NCBI GenBank assembly: GCA_964622075.1
Contig: CAZUMR010000022.1
Span: 1 to 11,974 of the forward strand
Origin: WAPX01 sp964622075
GTDB lineage: Archaea > Halobacteriota > Archaeoglobi > Archaeoglobales > Archaeoglobaceae
Reading direction: 5' to 3'
Length of the DNA stretch: 11,974 bases
In this document: positions 1-5,792 of the stretch, piece after piece
How positions within the stretch are numbered: position 1 is the stretch's first letter
How the letters are laid out: every line of letters begins with the position of its first letter
Translations under genes and position numbers: made by a program
The notes under the pieces: model-generated
What the model was told of the DNA's origin: nothing
What the model saw: only the letters and a program-made list of their open reading frames with translations
The model's database searches: none

Positions 1-14
1 ATGGAGATTGAAAG

Positions 15-201
15 ACGATGACAATAGCAGATTGCTACATTGGGCTGCCCGGAAGCAAAGCTGAACTCCTGAAAATGGAGATTGAAAGATAGATGGATTT
101 AACCCGTATGATGCCGTCTTCGGGGCAGAAGCAAAGCTGAACTCCTGAAAATGGAGATTGAAAGACGATGACAATAGCAGATTGCTACATTGGGCTGCCC
201 G
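15..201 (+). repeat. Duplicated CRISPR spacer (copies at 15-51 and 165-201)
   Basis: The 37-nt spacers at 15-51 and 165-201 are identical base for base, with one different spacer (89-127) between them. The order is therefore A-B-A. This can come from recombination between repeats duplicating a two-unit block, or from a second capture of the same protospacer. Only the first explanation predicts a further B copy or a junction just left of the window. Confidence 0.93.
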
Positions 202-429
202 GAAGCAAAGCTGAACTCCTGAAAATGGAGATTGAAAGTTGATAAGATTAATGACTTCACGATATTTGAGATATTTGTGAAGCAAAGCTGAACTCCTGAA
301 AATGGAGATTGAAAGACAGCAATCGGTTTTGGATAATACTCCTTCAATCTTTGGGAAGCAAAGCTGAACTCCTGAAAATGGAGATTGAAAGTTTGAACTC
401 TATGTCCTCAGTGCCTTCTAATCCTTTAT

Positions 430-467
430 GAAGCAAAACCGAACCCCCTAAAAACGGAGATTGAAAG
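430..467 (+). repeat. Degenerate terminal CRISPR repeat
   Basis: Compared with the 37-nt consensus this copy is 38 nt, with five substitutions (all transitions: two G to A, three T to C) and one inserted C in the central C run. The first eight bases and the last twelve are unchanged. One T to C change breaks the second base pair of the internal CTCC/GGAG stem. Degenerate last repeats are typical of the oldest, leader-distal end of an array. Confidence 0.9.
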
Positions 468-475
468 AAAGAATA

Positions 476-2065
476 CTACAAAAACAGCACCCTGCCTTCA
501 AGCCCCCTCCAGACGATCTTAACACCCATATCCTTCAACAGCTCCTCATTAATTTCGAGTCCGTACTTTTCAAGTATTTTCTCCAGCTCCCCCACACTCT
601 CAGGTTTAACCTCCTGAATTTCCCTCCTCGCTTTTTCTATCGCCTCTCTCCTTTCCTGCTCTTCTTCCTCTTCCTTTTCGCCTTCCTCTCCTCCCACCTC
701 ATCCACATCCACTCCTCCCACGACTCTCTTTCTCTCCCCAATCACCCCCACTCTTTCAGCCAGCCTGTTTATCGCCCTCACAATTTTTCCGTAATCAAAC
801 CTTTTTGAAAATATTACAAGCTCTACGAGACCAAATCCCGTTCTACCGGATCTAACCCTGACATCCCCGAACTCCTCTCTCGCCACGACAACCAGAGGTA
901 TGGAAAGGGAAGATACTTTCTCAGCTTTCTTTTTCAGGTAATCTGCCGTCCAGAATCCGACAAGTTCAAGGTAAACCTTCCCGCTCCACCCTTCCCTGCT
1001 GACAGCAAAGTCAGGTACGAATGCAAACTCCCCGACTCTCGTGGTGACAGCAACAACTTCCGGTTCTCTTTCCACAGAGTATCCGAGATTTCTCAGCCTC
1101 CTGAATAATTCTGTTTCGTATGACGAGTCGAACTCCTCCTGCCAATCCTGCCGGGACTGTTTGATCTGGATGGAGCGTGTGATCTGGGTGGAGTGGGCTT
1201 GAGATTGAGTTTGAACATGAGGTGAGGGAAGTGAAGAGTGAGTAGATGAAGAGTGAACAGATGAAAGATGAGAAGAGTCAGGCAGTAAATGTGAGATTCC
1301 GCTATCAAGATCGAGAGTATAAATTCTATCCCCCTCAACTATTTTTGCCAGTATCCTCCACCTGTCACACACCAGAACATGAGGAATTAATTTTGCCATC
1401 AATATACCGTACTTTCTTGTCATCTTTATCAGAGAGGCCGGTCCAAGAACCTCTATTTCCAGAGATTTTCCTGCCTTAACTATGTCGTACATAAGACCGA
1501 GCCATTTTACAGCTCTCAGAATGCCCTTGTAATTCCCGGAAACCTCAAGCTTCATCGTCGTGGAGTTGAAAATGGATGTTTGAAGCAGGGAAAGATTGTA
1601 AAGCTTTATAAGCTCCACTGCATTCATTCCCTCAACTCTTGTAACTATTAGCTCCTCATCCCTGTCAGCATACATCGCCCTCTCTATCTCATCAACACTG
1701 ACATTGAAGTACTTCGCAGCGTACGCAAGAATTCTATCTCTCTCACTTTTTGTCGTGACGAAACCTCTCTCGAACAGAAACATCCTGACCTTCTTCGGCT
1801 CAAGTTCGGAATCGTAGGCACAGGCCTTCTCAACACACAGATTTTCCAGAACCCTGACAAAACCTCTAACCTTCCTGAAATTATCAGCTTTCTCAAGTTT
1901 CTTTATAGCCTTCACAACCGAACCGTACTTTTTTCCCCTGCCAGACCTGAAAATTGCTATTACCTTCTCCGCAAGCTCAACATCCTCTGGATTTTCGGGA
2001 TCGGCAAACTTTGGATATATCTTTCCTCTTGCTCTCCTGACGTCAAGCAGCTCTTTTGGTAGCAT
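476..2065 (-). CDS. bax1: Bax1-type nuclease (DUF790), XPB partner
   Basis: 529-residue protein of the archaeal Bax1/DUF790 family, the structure-specific nuclease that works with XPB in DNA unwinding and incision, a proposed nucleotide excision repair machine. The N-terminal part (about 1-250) is helical and followed by the region described as Cas2-like in the family. A PD-(D/E)xK-type nuclease core lies at about 315-425: E319, the FVPDF motif with D352, E367 in YLELVGFW, and lysines at 378-380. The C-terminal part (about 455-485) is a Glu-rich helix followed by a helical tail. Residues 256-305 form a Ser/His/Thr/Gln-rich linker with 5-residue periodicity that looks unstructured. The ATG follows the xpb stop codon without a gap, and GAGGT at 2074-2078 sits 8 nt upstream, so translation is probably coupled. 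Its 3' end is 8 nt from the CRISPR array. The family call rests on motifs and on the XPB neighbour. Confidence 0.9.
   Translation of the reverse strand: MLPKELLDVRRARGKIYPKFADPENPEDVELAEKVIAIFRSGRGKKYGSVVKAIKKLEKADNFRKVRGFVRVLENLCVEKACAYDSELEPKKVRMFLFERGFVTTKSERDRILAYAAKYFNVSVDEIERAMYADRDEELIVTRVEGMNAVELIKLYNLSLLQTSIFNSTTMKLEVSGNYKGILRAVKWLGLMYDIVKAGKSLEIEVLGPASLIKMTRKYGILMAKLIPHVLVCDRWRILAKIVEGDRIYTLDLDSGISHLLPDSSHLSSVHSSSTHSSLPSPHVQTQSQAHSTQITRSIQIKQSRQDWQEEFDSSYETELFRRLRNLGYSVEREPEVVAVTTRVGEFAFVPDFAVSREGWSGKVYLELVGFWTADYLKKKAEKVSSLSIPLVVVAREEFGDVRVRSGRTGFGLVELVIFSKRFDYGKIVRAINRLAERVGVIGERKRVVGGVDVDEVGGEEGEKEEEEEQERREAIEKARREIQEVKPESVGELEKILEKYGLEINEELLKDMGVKIVWRGLEGRVLFL
1233..1277 (-). 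repeat. In-frame 15-nt tandem repeat within bax1
   Basis: On the + strand, three imperfect 15-nt units follow each other at 1233-1247, 1248-1262 and 1263-1277 (GAAGAGTGAGTAGAT, then close variants). Since 15 is a multiple of three the frame is kept, and the units encode residues of about 263-278 of Bax1 as a 5-residue SSxHS-like periodicity. The first two units differ at only two positions. Similar purine-rich sequence extends left to about 1220. This looks like replication-slippage expansion of a flexible linker. Confidence 0.75.
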
Positions 2066-3451
2066 TTAATGCAACCTCGCCCCTCTTTTTCTTTTAATTT
2101 CCTTTTCCTTTTTTACGCCCTTCCTCCTTCTCCTGGCAGTTCCGACCTCTCCCGTCCCCTTGGAAACGAGCTCGTAAAGCACGGCCACGTCCTTGCCTTT
2201 TGCGGGCCTGAGGATTCTGCCGAGTCTCTGAATGTACTCTCTTGAGCTGCCGCTCCCGCTAACTATTACTGCAACTTCAGCATCCGGAACATCTATACCT
2301 TCGTCAAGAACCTGACTGCTTACTAAAGCCCTGAATCTGCCTGTTCTAAATCCATCAAGCACTTCTTTTCTTTCGTCCTTGGAAGTCCTGTACGTTATTG
2401 CTGGTATTAAAAACGTTCTTGAAATCGTATAAACGAGGTCGTTGTACCTCGTAAATATAATTATCTTCTCGTTCCTGTGCCTCTCAAGAATTTCTCTCAG
2501 CTTTTTCAGCTTGTTTCGGGAGCAAAACGCTATCTTCCTTGCCTCGTCCCACGCCTTCAGAGCAATGTAAGCTCTTTCATCGTAACCAGTTGCCATAACG
2601 AGTCTGTTAAAGTCCTCAACACTTCTTATCTTCAGATTTTTGCTCTTCAAATAATCTCTCACAATTTTCATTCTCCTGTCGTACTCTTCCCTTTCCCTGC
2701 TCTCAAGAGGAACGTAAATTCTCCTGACAACGTAATTCGCGAGGTATTTTCCCGCAAGCTCGTCTACTGAGAGCTCGAAAACCTTTCCTCCAACGAGTTC
2801 TGGAAGTCGGTCGTGCAAACCGTCACTCCTCTCGTAAGTTGCAGTCAGACCGAGCCTGTAGGGAGAAGCACTCATCTCCGCTATCAGGGAGTAGGATTCA
2901 GAGGGCAGGTGGTGTACCTCGTCGAAAATCAGCAGTTTAAATCTGTTCCCGAGCTTTTCAGCGTTTACGTAGGCTGAATCGTAAGTCGTTACGGTTATAG
3001 GTTTTAACTCCTTTTTTCTTCCTGAAAACTCTCCAACGTTCTCCTCTCCAAAAATCTTCAGCTTATCTATCCACTGATCGAGAAGGTCAAGGGTCGGAAC
3101 CACGACAAGAGAGGGTTCCGAGAGTTCGTTTATTGCAGATAAAGCCACGTGCGTTTTCCCGCTCCCCGTGGGCATTATCACGCAACCTCTTTTATCCTTC
3201 AGCCAGCTCTCAAGAGCTTTCTCCTGATAATCCCTCAGCTCCAGCTCCACGTCAAATTCGGGGCAGGGAACAGGATCAAAAACTCTGTCAGAATACTCAA
3301 TCCCCGACCTCTCAAAATATTCAATCACATCCCTGTATTTATACGCCATTAGGCGGTAGCACTTTCTCTTCGAGTCGTAAATTGCTTGGGGAATGTGAAC
3401 ATCTCCTCTGATGATCAGAGTTCCTCTATCGTAGCTGATTTCAGCAAACAT
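2066..3451 (-). CDS. xpb: XPB/Rad25-type DNA helicase (SF2)
   Basis: 461-residue superfamily 2 helicase of the archaeal XPB family, a 3'-5' ATP-dependent DNA-unwinding protein acting with Bax1. In order: an N-terminal damage-recognition-like region (1-65); helicase domain 1 with LRDYQ (72-76), Walker A MPTGSGKT (93-100), DEVH box (177-180) and LTAT (202-205); a thumb-like insertion of about 230-300; helicase domain 2 with IIFTRY (331-336), SSQVLDEGIDVPDA (378-391) and QRLGRILRP (408-416); and a basic tail (440-459). The RED motif of XPB proteins reads R208-S209-D210, so the central Glu is replaced by Ser. Length matches family members of about 450 residues. The ATG start is close to a shared TATA box at 3477-3485, which predicts a nearly leaderless mRNA. 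The stop codon abuts the bax1 start. Confidence 0.95.
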   Translation of the reverse strand: MFAEISYDRGTLIIRGDVHIPQAIYDSKRKCYRLMAYKYRDVIEYFERSGIEYSDRVFDPVPCPEFDVELELRDYQEKALESWLKDKRGCVIMPTGSGKTHVALSAINELSEPSLVVVPTLDLLDQWIDKLKIFGEENVGEFSGRKKELKPITVTTYDSAYVNAEKLGNRFKLLIFDEVHHLPSESYSLIAEMSASPYRLGLTATYERSDGLHDRLPELVGGKVFELSVDELAGKYLANYVVRRIYVPLESREREEYDRRMKIVRDYLKSKNLKIRSVEDFNRLVMATGYDERAYIALKAWDEARKIAFCSRNKLKKLREILERHRNEKIIIFTRYNDLVYTISRTFLIPAITYRTSKDERKEVLDGFRTGRFRALVSSQVLDEGIDVPDAEVAVIVSGSGSSREYIQRLGRILRPAKGKDVAVLYELVSKGTGEVGTARRRRKGVKKEKEIKRKRGARLH

Positions 3452-3476
3452 TTCTTCAGAGTTATACGGCGGAGGC

Positions 3477-3485
3477 TATATATAT
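3477..3485. promoter_or_regulatory. Symmetric TATA box shared by divergent genes
   Basis: The run TATATATAT is the only strong TATA box in the 53-nt gap between the xpb start (3451, - strand) and the ATG at 3505 (+ strand). Its centre is 24 nt from the + strand ATG and 30 nt from the xpb ATG. Archaeal transcription starts about 25 nt from the centre of the TATA box, so both mRNAs would begin at or just before their start codons. No Shine-Dalgarno sequence is seen before either gene, as expected for leaderless messages. Direction is probably set by flanking BRE sequence, which is not obvious here. Confidence 0.6.
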
Positions 3486-3504
3486 TGTGCACAACGTTTG
3501 CCTG

Positions 3505-3870
3505 ATGGGAGGGTCGAAGTTGTTTGAAGGACCAAAGCTGAATCTTGAAAACCTGAGGCTGTCAAATCCCGCTCCAGAGGCTGGGGAGGAGATAGTTGTA
3601 GAGGCTGTCATGAGGAACTTTGGAGAAAAGTGCAGGTTTGATGCCGTTTTCTACTGGGCTCCAGAGATAATCCTGTCCAGCAGACAGATGGAGGAATACA
3701 CGAAGCCAGAGTACGAAATATACAGGGAAAAAGTGGAAATTCCTTCTGGAGGTAAAATAACGATACAGTTCAGGTGGAAAGTTAAAAACAGGTTTTCTTG
3801 CCTGTTCGTAAAGCCTGAAAATGTCGAGGTCGTGGAGGAGTGGACACAGGAAAGTGAATCTCAGGAATGA
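3505..3870 (+). CDS. Small protein of unknown function, CARDB-like beta-sandwich pattern
   Basis: 121-residue protein from the ATG at 3505. A GTG at 3487 in the same frame would add six residues but overlaps the TATA box, so I prefer the ATG, which lies where transcription should begin. I do not recognise a named family. The pattern (LRLSNPAPEAGEEIVVEA, a VxRNFGE turn, a variable loop, then EIPSGGKITIQFRWKV) resembles one Ig-like CARDB/NEW3 beta-sandwich repeat. There is no signal peptide, membrane segment or lipobox, so unlike most CARDB proteins it would be cytoplasmic. The C-terminus is Glu/Ser/Gln-rich. It is transcribed away from xpb and no neighbour explains its role. It is probably real, because it has its own promoter and ordinary codon use and ends just before a T-rich stretch. 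Confidence 0.75.
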   Translation: MGGSKLFEGPKLNLENLRLSNPAPEAGEEIVVEAVMRNFGEKCRFDAVFYWAPEIILSSRQMEEYTKPEYEIYREKVEIPSGGKITIQFRWKVKNRFSCLFVKPENVEVVEEWTQESESQE

Positions 3871-3890
3871 TTTTCTTTTAAAATGTTTTT
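3871..3890 (+). terminator. T-rich candidate terminator
   Basis: Directly after the TGA stop at 3868-3870 come T runs of four, four and five bases on the + strand, broken by C and AAAATG. Archaeal transcripts commonly end at such T-rich tracts without a hairpin. It overlaps the first copy of a direct repeat, so it may instead belong to the regulatory region of the next gene. Confidence 0.4.
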
Positions 3891-3919
3891 AAAATTAATA
3901 ATGAATGTTTTAAAATTAA
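3882..3919 (+). repeat. AT-rich direct repeats upstream of the Lrp-family gene
   Basis: AATGTTTTTAAAATTAA (3882-3898) and AATGTTTTAAAATTAA (3904-3919) differ by a single T and start 22 nt apart, about two helical turns. Each contains the palindromic core TTTTAAAA. Repeats spaced on one face of the helix and lying 160-195 nt before a regulator gene could be binding sites for that regulator, but they could also be chance AT richness. Confidence 0.4.
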
Positions 3920-3923
3920 GAGT

Positions 3924-3942
3924 GTGCAGTGTTTGAGTGCAC
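3924..3942. promoter_or_regulatory. Candidate operator: inverted repeat GTGCA-N9-TGCAC
   Basis: Perfect 5-base arms at 3924-3928 and 3938-3942 are separated by 9 nt, giving a 19-nt dyad. The right arm overlaps a second small dyad, GTGC-ACG-GCAC (3937-3947). Further right, CATAACC occurs at 3990-3996 and 3999-4005. These lie in the 206-nt gap before the Lrp-family gene. Dyads of this size fit dimeric HTH regulators, but the arms are short. Confidence 0.3.
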
Positions 3943-4034
3943 GGCACATAACTGGCATGATAAACCACGGCATAAAACACAACCAGAAACATAACCAACA
4001 TAACCCGGTAAAAAATGCAAAATACTCAGCAGAG

Positions 4035-4054
4035 CGGAAGAAAGGCTAAAATAC
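4035..4054 (+). promoter_or_regulatory. Promoter of the Lrp-family gene (BRE and TATA)
   Basis: A purine-rich BRE-like stretch (4035-4045) precedes the TATA-like TAAAATAC at 4047-4054. Its centre lies about 27 nt before the ATG at 4077, and no Shine-Dalgarno sequence is present. This spacing predicts a leaderless mRNA beginning at or close to the ATG. Confidence 0.55.
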
Positions 4055-4076
4055 TTTGAATTTTTAACTTTAATCC

Positions 4077-4550
4077 ATGCCGGAAAAAATCGATAGCCTC
4101 GACATAAAGATCCTTGTGGAATTGCAGGAGGATGCGAGAAAGAGCCTGAGGGAAATAGCAGAAAAGCTTGGAGTCGTTGAAGGGACGGTTTACAACAGGA
4201 TAAACAAGCTGAAAAAGATGGGTGTTATAAAGAAGTTCATACCCGTTATCGACTACTCGAAGCTTGGATTTGATCTGATCGCAGTAATAGGGGTTACTGC
4301 TGAAGGCGGGCACCTGATCGAAGTTGAAGAAATGCTCGCAAATGAGCCGAACGTTACAGCTGTTTACGACGTTACCGGACAGTTCGACGTGATTACAGTC
4401 GCAAAGTTCAGAGACAGGGAATCGCTCAACGATTTTGTAAAGAAGATTGCCAAGCTTGAGCACGTGCAGAAAACCTACACGATGCTCGTCCTGAATGTCG
4501 TGAAGGAGACTCACTGCATAGATCTTGAAAAACTGATGTCTCTTGAGTAG
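4077..4550 (+). CDS. Lrp/AsnC family transcriptional regulator
   Basis: 157-residue full-length Lrp/AsnC (feast/famine) regulator. The N-terminal winged helix-turn-helix covers about 5-55 (DSLDIKILVELQEDARKSLREIAEKL, recognition helix about 33-46, then the typical KKMGVI). A linker (IPVIDYSKLG) leads to the RAM ligand-binding and oligomerisation domain of about 66-140, with the characteristic VTGQFDV turn at 99-105 where family members bind amino acids. These proteins form dimers to octamers and often regulate their own gene, and the long repeat-bearing region upstream suits this. The effector cannot be read from the sequence; argH lies two genes away but on the other strand. Its last 125 nt overlap the convergent cluster-protein gene. 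The start follows a TATA box at leaderless spacing. Confidence 0.95.
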   Translation: MPEKIDSLDIKILVELQEDARKSLREIAEKLGVVEGTVYNRINKLKKMGVIKKFIPVIDYSKLGFDLIAVIGVTAEGGHLIEVEEMLANEPNVTAVYDVTGQFDVITVAKFRDRESLNDFVKKIAKLEHVQKTYTMLVLNVVKETHCIDLEKLMSLE

Positions 4551-5004
4551 TTCCTTTCTCCCCAACTCCCAAATCACGATCTCCAAGAGCCTCAGAGATA
4601 ATTTTAGGCAGCAGTTCTTCCAGAGGTCTGCCCTTACCCAGTCCCGAACATTCTCTGTGCAGAAACACGTAAACTCCACAGTATTCGGCCTCGTGACTTT
4701 CATCACATCTTTCAGCTTTTCTAACAGCTTTTCTAACGTAGAAGGGATACAGCCTGCAGGCTCTGGGTCTAATTGGATATACCGTGCACTCTCTGTTTTT
4801 CTCTGAGTAGAAAATGCATCTGCCATTTATTCTCTTCAGGTAAACTCCTATTTTCCCATAAACGACGAAGTTTTTGAAGAGTTCCTCCTCCTCAAATCCA
4901 AGAGAGACGTCAAGAGTTCTGCAGCACTTTCCGCACCTTACGCACTCCCACCTTTTTACTCTCTTCCAGGGAATCAGCTCCTCATCCGGAATTAACGACG
5001 CCAT
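4426..5004 (-). CDS. YkgJ-family CxxCxxCC metal-cluster protein
   Basis: 192-residue protein with the hallmark of the YkgJ/DUF-type zinc or iron-sulfur cluster family: WECVRCGKCCR (C21, C24, C27, C28), then GRCIFY...ECTVYPIRPRACRLYPF (about 61-88), in which cysteines and the RPxxC-YPF signature supply further ligands. The biochemical role of the family is unsettled; demethylase-like or cluster-carrier roles are only suggested. The start ATG lies 13 nt inside the end of the HAD gene, so it is the last gene of an argH-HAD operon. About the last 42 residues (from GEKGTTQ onward) are encoded antisense to the Lrp gene, are Ser/Arg/Gln-rich and look unlike a conserved domain. The core family ends near residue 140, so the tail is probably a read-on extension after loss of an older stop codon. 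Confidence 0.85.
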   Translation of the reverse strand: MASLIPDEELIPWKRVKRWECVRCGKCCRTLDVSLGFEEEELFKNFVVYGKIGVYLKRINGRCIFYSEKNRECTVYPIRPRACRLYPFYVRKAVRKAERCDESHEAEYCGVYVFLHRECSGLGKGRPLEELLPKIISEALGDRDLGVGEKGTTQETSVFQDLCSESPSRHSGRASCRFSARAQAWQSSLQNR

Positions 5005-5780
5005 AGCCCGTCGAGGTCCTTAACTATGACGTCCGGTTTCTCAATCTTAAGTTTGTCTTTCAAATTTTCTTCCGTCGTTACGCCGCTCAGAACGAGCACA
5101 GTTTTGCATCCAACCTTTTTTCCGGCAACAACGTCAACTTCTACCTGATCTCCAACTACGGCAACTTCCTCAGGTTTGCAGTTGAGTTTTCTAAGTGCTT
5201 CCCTCATTATTATTTCAGATGGCTTTCCGACCACAGCATCCGGCATTCTACCAGTCATCCAGTACAGAGCTCCTATTATCATACCCGTTCCCGGAATTGG
5301 TCCATCCCAGCCCGGAAAAATCCTGTCGGGGTTCGTGGCCACGTATCTATCAACATTTAAGCAGCACCTTAGAGCCTTTGTCATCAGATCGTAGTCAAGC
5401 TTTCTGTTGGACGCAACAACAAGGCATTCTGCCTCATCGTAGTCCACGATTGTGTGCCCGGCTAACTCAAGCTCCTCTATAAGGCCCTCCTCTCCCGTCG
5501 TGAATACCCTTAGCCTGCCGAACTTCAAGAGGTAAGAGGCAGTAGCGTAGGTCGCAACTATTATGTCTTCCTCACTCACATCCAGCCCAAAGCTCCTGAA
5601 CCTCTCAATGAGCATTCTCCTGCTTCTTGTGGAATTGTTGGAGACGAATACGACCTTCTTCCCCTCTTCGATTAACCTCTTTACTCCCCTCACTCCGCCC
5701 TCTATCTCTCTGCTACCCCTGCAAATAACACCATCAACATCCAGAATGAACCCTTTGCAAGAGTTCAACACATCCAGCAC
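4992..5780 (-). CDS. HAD-superfamily (IIA, NagD-like) phosphatase
   Basis: 262-residue HAD hydrolase of subclass IIA, the group of NagD, p-nitrophenyl phosphatase and phosphoglycolate phosphatase-like enzymes. From the GTG at 5780, motif I is FILDVDGV with nucleophile D14 and acid D16. Motif II is VSNNST (about 46-51), motif III VVGKP with K186, and motif IV VVGDQVEVD with D211 and D216. The large insertion between motifs II and III (about 65-180, with ATNPD and the glycine-rich IPGTG) is the C2 cap typical of IIA enzymes. All catalytic residues are present, but the substrate is not readable. A GTG at 5789 in frame is also possible, but GAGGTG at 5787-5792 is correctly spaced only for 5780. 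The gene follows argH by about ten bases and overlaps the next gene by 13 nt. Confidence 0.9.
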   Translation of the reverse strand: MLDVLNSCKGFILDVDGVICRGSREIEGGVRGVKRLIEEGKKVVFVSNNSTRSRRMLIERFRSFGLDVSEEDIIVATYATASYLLKFGRLRVFTTGEEGLIEELELAGHTIVDYDEAECLVVASNRKLDYDLMTKALRCCLNVDRYVATNPDRIFPGWDGPIPGTGMIIGALYWMTGRMPDAVVGKPSEIIMREALRKLNCKPEEVAVVGDQVEVDVVAGKKVGCKTVLVLSGVTTEENLKDKLKIEKPDVIVKDLDGLWRR

Positions 5781-5786
5781 ATCCAG

Positions 5787-5792
5787 CACCTC
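5787..5792 (-). promoter_or_regulatory. Shine-Dalgarno site deciding the HAD start
   Basis: GAGGTG, overlapping the argH stop codon TGA (5791-5793), ends 6 nt before the GTG at 5780. That is the normal archaeal spacing. The upstream GTG at 5789 lies within this site, so it is unlikely to be the start. A 9-nt direct repeat (GTGCTGGAT, twice) creates several in-frame GTG codons here. Confidence 0.6.

Larger units (their letters stand above)
1..467 (+). CRISPR. CRISPR array, leader-distal (trailer) end
   Basis: Five identical 37-nt repeats lie at 52-88, 128-164, 202-238, 279-315 and 355-391. Each begins GAAGCAAAGC and ends GGAGATTGAAAG. A cut repeat (last 14 nt) fills 1-14 and a degenerate repeat closes the array at 430-467. 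The six spacers are 37, 39, 37, 40, 39 and 38 nt long (15-51, 89-127, 165-201, 239-278, 316-354, 392-429). The 3' end ATTGAAAG is the usual 8-nt crRNA 5' handle of many archaeal type I and III arrays, so the array is probably transcribed on the + strand with its leader to the left, outside the window. The degenerate last repeat on the right agrees with that. A short stem CTCC/GGAG can form inside the repeat. No cas gene is visible, so the subtype cannot be fixed. Spacers 1 and 3 are identical. Confidence 0.97.

Noticed and set aside
99..347. 82-codon - strand reading frame across the CRISPR array
   Set aside because: It is the complement of repeats and spacers, and its repeated peptide segments reflect the repeats rather than a gene.
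461..808. 115-codon + strand reading frame opposite the 3' end of bax1
   Set aside because: Its Pro/Ser/Leu/Phe-rich composition is the antisense of the Glu/Lys-rich Bax1 tail, it begins inside the degenerate CRISPR repeat, and it has no start signals.
4026..4826. 266-codon - strand reading frame covering the Lrp gene
   Set aside because: It is antisense to the well-supported Lrp gene and overlaps the cluster-protein gene in another frame, with no domain pattern.
5578..5789. GTG at 5789 as start of the HAD gene
   Set aside because: It falls within the GAGGTG ribosome binding site, which is correctly spaced for the GTG at 5780.
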